Source: DASPTB01 sp035623615
GTDB lineage: Bacteria; Actinomycetota; UBA4738
Assembly (NCBI GenBank): GCA_035623615.1
Contig: DASPTB010000141.1
Span: 1 to 12,871 of the forward strand
Length of the DNA: 12,871 nt
Direction: 5' to 3'
This document shows, piece after piece, positions 6,056 through 12,871 of this stretch (the first letter of the stretch is position 1; every line of letters starts with the position of its first letter). Both the position numbers and the translations under genes were made by a program. The notes under the pieces were generated by a model. It searched no databases and was not told the DNA's origin. It saw only the letters and a list, made by a program, of their open reading frames with translations.

Positions 6056-6094
6056 CGGGGCGCCCGCCCGGCCGGCGTCCCGCGAGGAGGAATC

Positions 6095-6526
6095 GTGCTC
6101 GGAATCACCTTCCTGGCCACGAGCTCGTCGACGAGCTCGGCCAACCCGCTGTCGCCCCTGCTCCTGATCGGCCTGTTGGGCGTCGTCTTCTACTTCCTGC
6201 TTATTCGCCCGCAGCGCCGGCAGCAGCAGCAGCAGCGCGCGCTGGCCAACGAGATCGACCCGGGCGACGAGATCGTCACCCACGGCGGCATCTACGGGAC
6301 CGTCACCGAGGTGGACGACGACGAGGGCACCATCCTGCTCGAGGTCGCTCCCGGGATCGAGATCCGAATGCTGAAAGGTGCCGTCGCCCGCCGGCTGGAG
6401 AACGATGACGGGGGCGACGCGGACGACAACGGGTCCAAGGACGGAAAGTCCTCGGCGAAGCGGCGACCGGCCCTCGGCGACGGTGCCGCTGCCTCGGGGG
6501 AGAAGGAGGCCGACGAGCAGCGGTGA
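6095..6526 (+). CDS. yajC: YajC, Sec translocon accessory subunit
   Basis: YajC is the small single-pass membrane subunit that associates with SecD and SecF at the SecYEG translocon. The 143-aa product has a short Ser/Thr-rich N-terminus, one transmembrane helix (about 19-37), the hallmark IRPQRRQQQQQ after the helix (37-47), and the conserved cytoplasmic domain with GDEIVTHGGIYGTV (57-70) and IEIRMLKGAV (88-97). The tail from about 102 is Asp/Gly/Ser/Lys-rich and probably disordered. The GTG at 6095 follows a perfect AGGAGG (6085-6090) with a 4-nt spacer. The stop overlaps the next gene's GTG (GTGA). The promoter and terminator-like hairpin upstream suggest control of the whole operon here. 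Confidence 0.95.
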   Translation: MLGITFLATSSSTSSANPLSPLLLIGLLGVVFYFLLIRPQRRQQQQQRALANEIDPGDEIVTHGGIYGTVTEVDDDEGTILLEVAPGIEIRMLKGAVARRLENDDGGDADDNGSKDGKSSAKRRPALGDGAAASGEKEADEQR

Positions 6527-7269
6527 GCGAGCCCGCTCAGCCTGCACGCCTCCCGCGCCACTCGGGTCACGACGCGGACGAAGCTCCGGACGTGGTGCCG
6601 GTTCCCGACTCGCTTCTCACGCTGGACGAGATCCGAGAGGACCGGACGATCTCCCACCTCATCACCGGAGCCGACCGTGTGATGGAGGGCCTCGGGTACA
6701 CCGAACACGGGTTCCGGCACGCGACGCTCGTGGCAAAGATCGCGTTCAACATCCTGACGCGGCTCGGTTTCGACGACCGGACGGCGTTGCTCGCGACCAT
6801 CGCAGGCTATCTCCACGACATCGGGAACTCGGTGGCGCGCGAAAACCACGGCCCGACCGGGGCCCTCCTCGCCTACGACGCGCTCAAGCACCGGATGCGG
6901 ATGGACGATCTCATGCCGGTGCTCGCGGCGATCGGCAACCACGAAGAGGAGAACGGCCAGGCGGTGGGCGTGGTCTCTGCCGCGGTCATCCTGGCGGACA
7001 AGTCCGACGTGCATCGAAGCAGGGTCCGCAAGAGCGGCCAGCCGGACTTCGACATCCATGATCGCGTCAACTATGCGGCCGAACAGTCCTTTCTCCGGGT
7101 AGACTCCAGTGCGCGAACGGTCACGCTGGAACTGACCATCGACACCCAGATCAGCCAGGTCATGGAGTACTTCGAGATCTTCCTGCACCGCATGGTCATG
7201 TGCCGCCGCGCCGCCGAGCGGCTCGACTGCCAGTTCAAGATCACGGCGAACGGAGCGACGTTGCTGTGA
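6523..7269 (+). CDS. HD-domain metal-dependent phosphohydrolase
   Basis: This is a cytoplasmic HD-superfamily protein of 248 aa. After a Pro/Asp-rich N-terminus (1-35), the domain shows H66 (HGFRHATLV), the H98-D99 doublet in YLHDIGN, H109, H140 (IGNHEEENG) and D159 in VILADKSDVHRSRVR. These are the ordered metal ligands expected for an active HD phosphohydrolase. The C-terminal third (about 185-248) has a VMEYFEIFLHRMVMCRRAAE helix and no second known domain. The substrate is unknown; nucleotides or cyclic dinucleotides are possible for the superfamily but not shown. The GTG start shares GTGA with the yajC stop, with AAGGAGG at 6503-6509. The stop likewise overlaps secD. This gene is absent from the yajC-secD junction of the best-known actinobacteria, so its placement in the sec operon is notable. 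Confidence 0.88.
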   Translation: MSEPAQPARLPRHSGHDADEAPDVVPVPDSLLTLDEIREDRTISHLITGADRVMEGLGYTEHGFRHATLVAKIAFNILTRLGFDDRTALLATIAGYLHDIGNSVARENHGPTGALLAYDALKHRMRMDDLMPVLAAIGNHEEENGQAVGVVSAAVILADKSDVHRSRVRKSGQPDFDIHDRVNYAAEQSFLRVDSSARTVTLELTIDTQISQVMEYFEIFLHRMVMCRRAAERLDCQFKITANGATLL

Positions 7270-8906
7270 AGAGCTCCGGTCGGCTGTGGCTCTCGCTTCT
7301 GATCGTCGGCGTCGCCTTCGTGCTCGCGCTCTCGCAGTTCGCGCTCGGAAAGAAGCCCCTGCTCGGGCTGGACCTCAAGGGTGGGTTGTCCGTGACGCTC
7401 CAGGGCCCGTCGACCGCGAGCAAGAGCGTGATGGAGGACGCCGTCAACCGCATCCGCGACCGCGTCGACGCGCTGGGCGTCGCCGAGCCCGACATCTCGC
7501 TGGTCGGCAACAACGTGATCCAGGTGCAACTGCCCGGAGTCTCGGCCGGCAATGTCGTCAAGAAGGGCGACAAGTGGTGCGTGGCGGGCACCTCCGGCAA
7601 GGACCTGGGGTGCTTCACGTCGCAGAGCTCGGCGAACGCAAGGGCGCAGCAGACCAGCCAGCAGAACATCATCAGTCTGATCGGCCGGACGGCCCGGCTC
7701 GAGCAGCGGCCCGTACTGCAGATCGTCGCGCCCGGCGGCACGTCCACGGCGACGCCGACCATGAAGGCCACTCCGTACAAGGACATCCAGTTCAGCCCCT
7801 GCGTCACCGACGCCAACGCCATCTCGTGCCCGGCCAAGGAGAACATCTGGACGTACAACGACGCCAACAAGAACGGCGTCTTCGATGAGAACACGGAGTC
7901 CAAGTACCTGGTCGGCCCGGTCGTCATCACCGGCGCGAACCTCAAGAAGGTCAGCGCCCAGTACCTGTCCTCCTCGCAGCTCACGAGCGGGACCCCCGGG
8001 TGGCGCGTCACCTTCAGCCTCGACAGCGCGGGGTCGTCTGCATTCGGCAAGGCGACCACCAAGCTGGCCGCGATCTACAACTCAAACCCCAACTCGCCGC
8101 CCGTCACGGCCCAGCTCGCGATCCTGGTGGACAAGGTCGTCGTCAGCTCGCCGGTGGTCCAGCAGGCGATCACGACCGGCAGCGGCGAGATCACCGGCGG
8201 GTTCAGCGAGACGCAGGCGAAGGACCTCTCCGTCGTGCTGCAGTCCGGTTCACTGCCCGTCAGCCTGAAGCAGCTCACCGTCGAGACCGTGTCGGCGACG
8301 CTCGGGAAGGCGTCGCTGCGCGAGGGCGTGCTGGCCGGGCTGGCAGGGCTCATCGCGCTGATGCTGTACCTCGGCTTCTACTACCGCCTGCTCGGCGTGG
8401 TGACGTGGGTCGGGATGGCGATCTGGGCGACGCTCGCGTTCGGCCTGATCACGTTCCTCGGCCTCACCGTGAACTACGCGCTCACGCTCGCAGGCGTCGC
8501 GGGCATCATCGTGTCGCTGGGTATCACCGCCGACTCGTACATCGTGTTCTACGAACGACTGAAGGACGAGATACGCCACGGCAAGACCGTGCGCGCGTCC
8601 GTCCAGCCGGCGTTCAAGCGCGCTTGGCGGACCATCGTCGCGGCCGACATCGTCACCGCGATTGCCGCCGCGGTCTTGTACTTCGTCTCCATCGGGTCAG
8701 TTCGAGGTTTCGCCCTGACCCTCGGGCTGTCGACGATGCTGGACCTGTTCGTCGTCTGGTTTTACAAGCGGCCTACCGTGTTCCTGATGGCGAGGAGCCA
8801 GCGCCTCGTCGACCTGCCCGTCATCGGCCTGCGAGCCGCGGTTGCCGTCGAGGCGCAGCCGGCGACCGCCGGCGCGCGGCCCCAGATCGCGGGGGCGAGC
8901 AAGTGA
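7266..8906 (+). CDS. secD: SecD, protein translocase subunit
   Basis: SecD, with SecF, uses the proton-motive force to complete protein export on the outer face of the membrane. The 546-aa product has TM1 (about 8-27), the conserved LLGLDLKGGLSV (32-43), a large extracytoplasmic P1 domain (to about 350), and five C-terminal helices (about 352-373, 377-400, 403-425, 455-476, 480-504). GITADSYIVFYERLKDE (419-435) is the actinobacterial form of the motif holding the translocation-critical Asp. The P1 core IGRTARLEQRPVL (139-151) is interrupted around by two insert-like segments carrying C105, C116, C179 and C188 and a DANKNGVFDENTE motif (199-211). The start is the GTG at 7266, overlapping the HD-gene stop (GTGA). 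An in-frame ATG at 7200 lies inside that gene and adds non-homologous sequence. The stop overlaps the secF GTG. Confidence 0.96.
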   Translation: MKSSGRLWLSLLIVGVAFVLALSQFALGKKPLLGLDLKGGLSVTLQGPSTASKSVMEDAVNRIRDRVDALGVAEPDISLVGNNVIQVQLPGVSAGNVVKKGDKWCVAGTSGKDLGCFTSQSSANARAQQTSQQNIISLIGRTARLEQRPVLQIVAPGGTSTATPTMKATPYKDIQFSPCVTDANAISCPAKENIWTYNDANKNGVFDENTESKYLVGPVVITGANLKKVSAQYLSSSQLTSGTPGWRVTFSLDSAGSSAFGKATTKLAAIYNSNPNSPPVTAQLAILVDKVVVSSPVVQQAITTGSGEITGGFSETQAKDLSVVLQSGSLPVSLKQLTVETVSATLGKASLREGVLAGLAGLIALMLYLGFYYRLLGVVTWVGMAIWATLAFGLITFLGLTVNYALTLAGVAGIIVSLGITADSYIVFYERLKDEIRHGKTVRASVQPAFKRAWRTIVAADIVTAIAAAVLYFVSIGSVRGFALTLGLSTMLDLFVVWFYKRPTVFLMARSQRLVDLPVIGLRAAVAVEAQPATAGARPQIAGASK

Positions 8907-10081
8907 GCGTACGGACGACCCTCGCCACGTTCCGCGGAAGCCGGGTTCCGCACTTCCAGATCATCAAGAACCGGAACCGGTGGTTTGCCCTGTCGGGCAT
9001 CTTCATCGCGTTGTCCCTGTTCGGGCTGTTCTTCCGCGGCCTCAACTTCTCCATCGACTTCAAGGGCGGGGCGGCCCTCGTGTACGCGGCGCATCACGTG
9101 CCGACGGTGGCCGACGTGGAGGGGATCCTCGGCAAGTACGGCCTGGAGCAGACCTCGACGGTGGAGATCCTCGGGACCAACCAGGTCAACATCCGCACGT
9201 CGAGCCTGACCACGCTGGGCGTCCGGGCCGATCAGCTCCGGGCCGACCTTGCGAAGCAGGCGGGCATCTCGACGGACGCGATCAACGAACAGGACGTCGG
9301 GCCGACTTGGGGGAGCACGATCTCCGCGAAGGCCCTCCAGGGTCTGATCATCTTCCTGATCGCCGTCACCATTTACATCTCGCTCCGATTCGAACCGAAG
9401 ATGGCGGCGAGCGCGCTCGTCGCGCTGGCGCACGACCTCATCATCACGGCGGGCATCTACGCCCTCGTCGGCCGGCAGGTCACTCCCGAGACCGTCATCG
9501 CGATCCTCACGATCCTCGGGTACTCGCTCTACGACACGGTCGTCATCTTCGACAAGATCAAGGAGAACACCAGCGTCGACACCATCGTCGCGCGCGAGAC
9601 GTACTCCGGGGTCGTGAACACCTCGTTGAACCAGACGTTGATGCGCTCGGTGAACACCTCGTTGGTCGTCCTGCTGCCGATCGGATCGCTCCTGCTGTTC
9701 GGCGGCCAGACGCTCAAGAACTTCGCGTTCGCGCTCTTCGTCGGCGTCGCGAGCGGGACGTACTCGTCGATCTTCGTCGCGGCCCCCTTCCTCGCGCTGC
9801 TCAAGGAGCGCGAGCCGAGGTACCAGCAGATCCGCGCCCGCGCGGCGGTGCGGTCGTCGCGCCCCGGCCTGCGCGCCGTCTCGCCGAAGCAGGCCGCCCC
9901 GGCGGATGACGCCAACGGCGAGCTCGAGCCCGAGGAGGAGGCGGCGGCCGTGGCGGCCGCGCCCGCCGGTTCGTCGGCTGCCGGGTCCTCGGGCGCCGCC
10001 AACCGGCCCCGGACCGCAAGCTCGCGGACCAACAAGAAGAAGGGGCGACCGCAGGGCAAGCCCAAGCGCCGTCGCAGGTAA
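8903..10081 (+). CDS. secF: SecF, protein translocase subunit
   Basis: SecF is the partner of SecD in the RND-like export complex. The 392-aa product shows TM1 (about 27-46), the FSIDFKGGAALVY motif (49-61) opening the P4 extracytoplasmic domain, and five further helices (about 144-162, 168-190, 196-216, 249-267, 273-299). GYSLYDTVVIFDKIKENT (206-223) is the SecF signature, with NTSLNQTLMRSVNTSL (239-254) after it. Beyond about 305 the protein has an unusually long cytoplasmic tail: an acidic segment, an Ala/Ser-rich stretch, and a terminal basic cluster ending KKKGRPQGKPKRRRR. The GTG at 8903 overlaps the secD stop. Its TAA forms part of the apt ribosome-binding site. Confidence 0.96.
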   Translation: MSVRTTLATFRGSRVPHFQIIKNRNRWFALSGIFIALSLFGLFFRGLNFSIDFKGGAALVYAAHHVPTVADVEGILGKYGLEQTSTVEILGTNQVNIRTSSLTTLGVRADQLRADLAKQAGISTDAINEQDVGPTWGSTISAKALQGLIIFLIAVTIYISLRFEPKMAASALVALAHDLIITAGIYALVGRQVTPETVIAILTILGYSLYDTVVIFDKIKENTSVDTIVARETYSGVVNTSLNQTLMRSVNTSLVVLLPIGSLLLFGGQTLKNFAFALFVGVASGTYSSIFVAAPFLALLKEREPRYQQIRARAAVRSSRPGLRAVSPKQAAPADDANGELEPEEEAAAVAAAPAGSSAAGSSGAANRPRTASSRTNKKKGRPQGKPKRRRR

Positions 10082-10090
10082 GGAGGACAC

Positions 10091-10654
10091 ATGTCGAACG
10101 AGGCGGGGGGACGCGCCTCCGGGGGCACCTTCGACACGATCGAGCGGCTTCGATCGTTGATCCGCGACGTGCCCGACTTCCCGCAGGAAGGCATCGTCTT
10201 CAAAGACATCACGCCGCTCCTTTCCGACGACGACGGGTTCTCCTCGGCGATCGATCTGATCGTCGTCCACTATGGGCGCGGCAACGTCGACAAGGTCGTG
10301 GGAATCGAGGCGCGGGGCTTCATCATCGCCTCGCCGGTCGCCTACCACTTCGGCGCCGGGTTCGTTCCCGTCCGCAAGGCGGGCAAGCTGCCGTGGCAAG
10401 CCGAGGCCCAGGAGTACCAGCTCGAGTACGGCAGCGCGGTCCTCGAGATCCACCGGGACTCGATCCACCCGGGCGAGCGCGTCCTCGTCGTCGACGACGT
10501 CCTGGCGACGGGCGGGACCGCGAGCGCCGCGGCGTCGCTCGTCGAGCGGCTCGGCGGCAAGGTGGTCGGCATCGCCTGCCTCATCGAGCTCACCGCGCTC
10601 GGTGGCAGGGCCCATCTGGGGGGCTACGACTTCTTCGCGCTCCTGGACTACTGA
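10091..10654 (+). CDS. apt: Adenine phosphoribosyltransferase
   Basis: Apt converts adenine and PRPP to AMP in purine salvage. The 187-aa product has the type I phosphoribosyltransferase fold with the 13-residue PRPP-binding motif VLVVDDVLATGGT (131-143), the Apt-typical VPDFPQEGIVFKDITPLL (27-44), GIEARGFIIASPVAY (71-85) and PVRKAGKLPW (93-102). The ATG at 10091 follows AAGGAGG (10080-10086), which overlaps the secF TAA, so it probably belongs to the sec transcript. The first 12 residues are Gly/Ser-rich and poorly conserved. Apt between secF and relA is a standard actinobacterial arrangement. The salvage enzyme and the downstream (p)ppGpp enzyme both touch purine nucleotide balance. Confidence 0.97.
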   Translation: MSNEAGGRASGGTFDTIERLRSLIRDVPDFPQEGIVFKDITPLLSDDDGFSSAIDLIVVHYGRGNVDKVVGIEARGFIIASPVAYHFGAGFVPVRKAGKLPWQAEAQEYQLEYGSAVLEIHRDSIHPGERVLVVDDVLATGGTASAAASLVERLGGKVVGIACLIELTALGGRAHLGGYDFFALLDY

Positions 10655-10686
10655 GGCGCGCTCCTCGGTCCCCGGCCGTTCCCCGC

Positions 10687-10692
10687 TACACT
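10687..10692 (+). promoter_or_regulatory. -10 element for relA
   Basis: TACACT (TANNNT) lies in the 55-nt apt-relA gap, 17 nt before the TTG start. Transcription would begin near 10698-10700, right at the GAGGAG ribosome-binding site (10699-10704), so the leader would be only about 10-12 nt. No clear -35 is seen. relA may also be reached by read-through from apt, since no terminator is evident. Confidence 0.42.
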
Positions 10693-10709
10693 TGGCGCGA
10701 GGAGCGCCG

Positions 10710-12871
10710 TTGGGGCAACCGGAGACCATCAAGGCCGAACGCCGGGGCGGGATCCTCTCCCGCCTCCCCTTCCGGTCGTCCGATTCGCCACCCTCTTCCG
10801 CCGACTCCTACGAAGCGCTCGCCCGCCTCGTCCGTGAGCGGCGCCCCAGGACCGACCTCCGCGAGCTCCAGCGCGCCTACCAGTTCTCCGAAGCGGCGCA
10901 CCGCGGGCAGAAGCGTCTGTCCGGCGAGGACTTCATCCAGCACCCCCTCGCCGTCGCCGCGATCCTGACCGACCTCGGCATGGACCTCGTCACCCTTCAG
11001 GTGGCGCTCCTGCACGACGTGGTGGAGGACACGCCGGTCACGCTGGAAGAGGTGGAGACGGAATTCGGCGACGAGGTCGCCTCGCTCGTCGACGGGCTCA
11101 CGAAGCTGGAGAAGATCCGATTCCGGTCGCGCGAGGCCGAGCAGGCCGAGAACGTCCGCAAGATGATCGTCGCGATGGCGCGGGACATCCGCGTGCTCCT
11201 GATCAAGCTGGCCGACCGGTTGCACAACATGCGGACGCTCTACGCGGTGTCGCGCCAAAAGCAGCAGCAGACCGCGACGGAGACCCTCGAGATCTACGCG
11301 CCGCTCGCCCACCGGCTCGGCGTCGACCGGATCAAGTGGGAGCTCGAGGACCTGTCGTTCAAGACGCTTCACCCCCACCGGTTCGAGGAGATCAAGAGCC
11401 TCGTGGAGAAGCGCGACGGCGAGCGCCAGGAGCTCGTCGAGCAAGTGATCGACGACGTGCGCGGCAAGCTCGCGGAGCTGAAGATAAAGGCCGAGGTGGA
11501 GGGCCGCCCGAAGCACCTGTACTCGATCTACGAGAAGATGGTGCTGCGCGGCAAGGAATTCAACGAGATCTACGACCTGATCGGCATCCGCGTCGTCGTC
11601 GACTCGGTCCGCGACTGCTACGGAGCCCTCGGCGCGCTGCACGCGCTGTGGAAGCCGGTACCGGGGCGCTTCAAGGACTACATCGCGATGCCCAAGTTCA
11701 ACATGTACCAGTCGCTGCACACGACCGTGGTGGGTCCGCAGGGCCGCAACGTCGAGGTGCAGATCCGTACGCGGCAGATGCACCAGACGGCGGAATACGG
11801 GATCGCGGCGCACTGGCGCTACAAGGAAGGAAAGGGCGACCAGCCCGACCGAGCCGACCTGGCCTGGCTCGGGCGCATGCTCGAGTGGCAGCAGGAGATG
11901 GCCGACCCCCGGGAGTTCATGGAGGGGCTGAAGATCGACCTGTTCGCGGGCCGTGTCTTCGCGTTCACGCCGAAGGGCGACGTGGCCGACCTGCCCGCCG
12001 GATCGACGCCGATCGATTTCGCGTACGCGATCCACACCGAGGTCGGCCACCGCTGCGTGGGGGCGCGGGTGAACGGCCGACTGGTGCCCCTCGACTACCA
12101 CTTGCAGACCGGGGACTCCGTCGAGATCCTGACGTCCAAGGCGCGAGACGCGGGCCCGTCGCGCGACTGGCTTTCGATCGTGCAGTCGCCGCGAGCGCGC
12201 ACGAAGATCCGGCAGTGGTTCTCCCGGGAGCGACGGGAGGACGCGCTCGAGACCGGTCGCGACCTGCTCCAGCGGTTCCTGCGCAAGCAGTCGTTGCCCA
12301 TCGGACGGCTGATGTCGGACGCGACGATGTCGCAGGTGACGCGCGACCTCAAGTACCCGACGACCGACGCTCTCTACGTCGCCATCGGCGAGGGCCAAGT
12401 GTCTCCCCAGTCGGTCGTCTCGCGTCTTGCTCGGCTCGTCTCCGAGGAAGCCGACGAGCAGCCGGAGGAGATTCCGGCCGTCAGGCCCGTGCACCTCGGG
12501 CCTTCGCAGACCGGTGCGGTCGTCGTGCAGGGGCGAAGCGACGTGTGGGTCAAGCTCGCCCGCTGCTGCACTCCCGTTCCCGGCGACGCGATCGTGGGGT
12601 TCATCACGCGCGGCCAGGGCGTTTCGGTCCACCGCAGCGACTGCCCCAACGTGAAGTCGCTGGAGCGCGAGCCGGACCGCTTCATCGACGTCTCGTGGAA
12701 GGCCGGCGGTGCCACCACCTTCACCGTGATGATCCAGGTGGAAGCCCTCGACAGGACCAAGCTCCTGCGCGACGTCGCTCAGGTGCTCGGCGACCTGCAC
12801 GTGAACATCGACAGCGCCTCGACGCACGTCGGCAAGGACCGCGTCGCCAAGCAGCGGTTCACGTTCGAGCT
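10710..12871 (+). CDS. relA: Bifunctional (p)ppGpp synthetase/hydrolase Rel (3' partial)
   Basis: Rel makes and degrades the stringent-response alarmone (p)ppGpp. The frame is open from TTG 10710 through the right edge (720 complete codons), missing only the end of the ACT domain. I chose the TTG because GAGGAG (10699-10704) lies 5 nt upstream and the next in-frame start (ATG 10980) falls inside conserved sequence. Domains: HD hydrolase with H78, H102-D103, E106-D107 (LLHDVVEDT) and D169, spaced as in the Streptococcus Rel enzyme; synthetase with KHLYSIYEKM (268-277), PVPGRFKDYIAMPK (317-329) and YQSLHTT (333-339), then EVQIRT (349-354); TGS (about 414-476); zinc-finger/CC domain with C619, C620, H641 and C645; and ACT from about 668. 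R320-F-K-D323 is the RXKD form typical of bifunctional enzymes, not the EXDD of monofunctional RelA, and the intact HD site agrees. Confidence 0.96.
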   Translation, partial: MGQPETIKAERRGGILSRLPFRSSDSPPSSADSYEALARLVRERRPRTDLRELQRAYQFSEAAHRGQKRLSGEDFIQHPLAVAAILTDLGMDLVTLQVALLHDVVEDTPVTLEEVETEFGDEVASLVDGLTKLEKIRFRSREAEQAENVRKMIVAMARDIRVLLIKLADRLHNMRTLYAVSRQKQQQTATETLEIYAPLAHRLGVDRIKWELEDLSFKTLHPHRFEEIKSLVEKRDGERQELVEQVIDDVRGKLAELKIKAEVEGRPKHLYSIYEKMVLRGKEFNEIYDLIGIRVVVDSVRDCYGALGALHALWKPVPGRFKDYIAMPKFNMYQSLHTTVVGPQGRNVEVQIRTRQMHQTAEYGIAAHWRYKEGKGDQPDRADLAWLGRMLEWQQEMADPREFMEGLKIDLFAGRVFAFTPKGDVADLPAGSTPIDFAYAIHTEVGHRCVGARVNGRLVPLDYHLQTGDSVEILTSKARDAGPSRDWLSIVQSPRARTKIRQWFSRERREDALETGRDLLQRFLRKQSLPIGRLMSDATMSQVTRDLKYPTTDALYVAIGEGQVSPQSVVSRLARLVSEEADEQPEEIPAVRPVHLGPSQTGAVVVQGRSDVWVKLARCCTPVPGDAIVGFITRGQGVSVHRSDCPNVKSLEREPDRFIDVSWKAGGATTFTVMIQVEALDRTKLLRDVAQVLGDLHVNIDSASTHVGKDRVAKQRFTFE

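Noticed and set aside
4552..6144. Minus-strand open frame of 530 codons overlapping the secreted-protein gene in another frame
   Set aside because: It runs across the yajC promoter and into both yajC and the DUF2905 gene, and its translation is Arg/Gly-rich without any recognisable domain.
4851..6167. Plus-strand open frame opposite the secreted-protein gene (438 codons)
   Set aside because: It is Arg/Pro-rich and low in complexity, with no ribosome-binding site. The minus-strand frame has a signal peptide, Shine-Dalgarno and promoter. Only its last 47 codons are considered, as a speculative leader ORF.
6222..6237. CAG triplet repeat in yajC
   Set aside because: It encodes the short Gln run after the conserved RPQRR segment, which is common in YajC proteins; too short to suggest repeat instability.
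7200..7202. ATG at 7200 as the secD start
   Set aside because: It lies inside the HD-domain gene and adds an Arg/Pro-rich stretch before the normal SecD N-terminus; the GTG at 7266 gives the usual overlap.
8762..10732. Minus-strand open frame opposite secF and apt (656 codons)
   Set aside because: It is an antisense shadow of two confidently identified genes and spans their boundary; composition is biased and no motif is visible.
10686..12827. Long open frame on the minus strand opposite relA (713 codons)
   Set aside because: It mirrors an unmistakable relA. The translation is Arg/Asp/His/Leu-rich low-complexity sequence typical of antisense frames in GC-rich genes, with no domain.

Overview
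The window is a high-GC (roughly 70% G+C), gene-dense chromosomal segment carrying the conserved actinobacterial block pdxS-pdxT-yebC-ruvC-ruvA-ruvB ... yajC-secD-secF-apt-relA. The same order, with other insertions, is known from Streptomyces and Mycobacterium. Frequent GTG/TTG starts, GTGA/ATGA stop-start overlaps and TANNNT -10 elements also fit Actinomycetota. Between ruvB and secD sit a DUF2905 gene, an inverted secreted-protein gene and an HD phosphohydrolase gene. Together these suggest a non-model, probably deep-branching actinobacterial lineage (inference); I cannot name a genus.

Layout. (1) 1-1454: vitamin B6 genes pdxS (5'-truncated by the window edge) and pdxT, separated by a 46-nt gap with a strong hairpin directly in front of the pdxT ribosome-binding site. 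(2) 1475-2242: yebC behind a -10 element so close to its ATG that the mRNA may be leaderless. (3) 2285-4451: ruvCAB, the Holliday-junction resolvasome, tightly overlapping. (4) 4462-4694: a 72-aa DUF2905 membrane protein with its own -10 element and probably leaderless. (5) 4707-5888, minus strand: an unrecognised secreted protein, convergent with DUF2905 and divergent from yajC. (6) 5889-6094: a divergent regulatory interval with two promoters, two perfect palindromes and an intrinsic-terminator-like hairpin between the yajC promoter and yajC. (7) 6095-10654: yajC, HD phosphohydrolase, secD, secF and apt, apparently one transcript with GTGA overlaps at the first three junctions. (8) 10687-12871: relA, a bifunctional (p)ppGpp synthetase/hydrolase starting at TTG and running off the right edge.

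How the genes work together. PdxS/PdxT form the PLP synthase. RuvABC migrates and cuts Holliday junctions, and YebC is its usual chromosomal neighbour. YajC, SecD and SecF are the accessory module of the Sec translocon. Apt salvages adenine and Rel sets (p)ppGpp levels. The most interesting parts are the possible attenuator in the yajC-sec leader, the HD phosphohydrolase embedded in the sec operon, and a SecD extracytoplasmic domain with four cysteines and a calcium-loop-like motif. No mobile element, CRISPR array, tRNA or rRNA was seen. No gene-free stretch exceeds about 210 bases.
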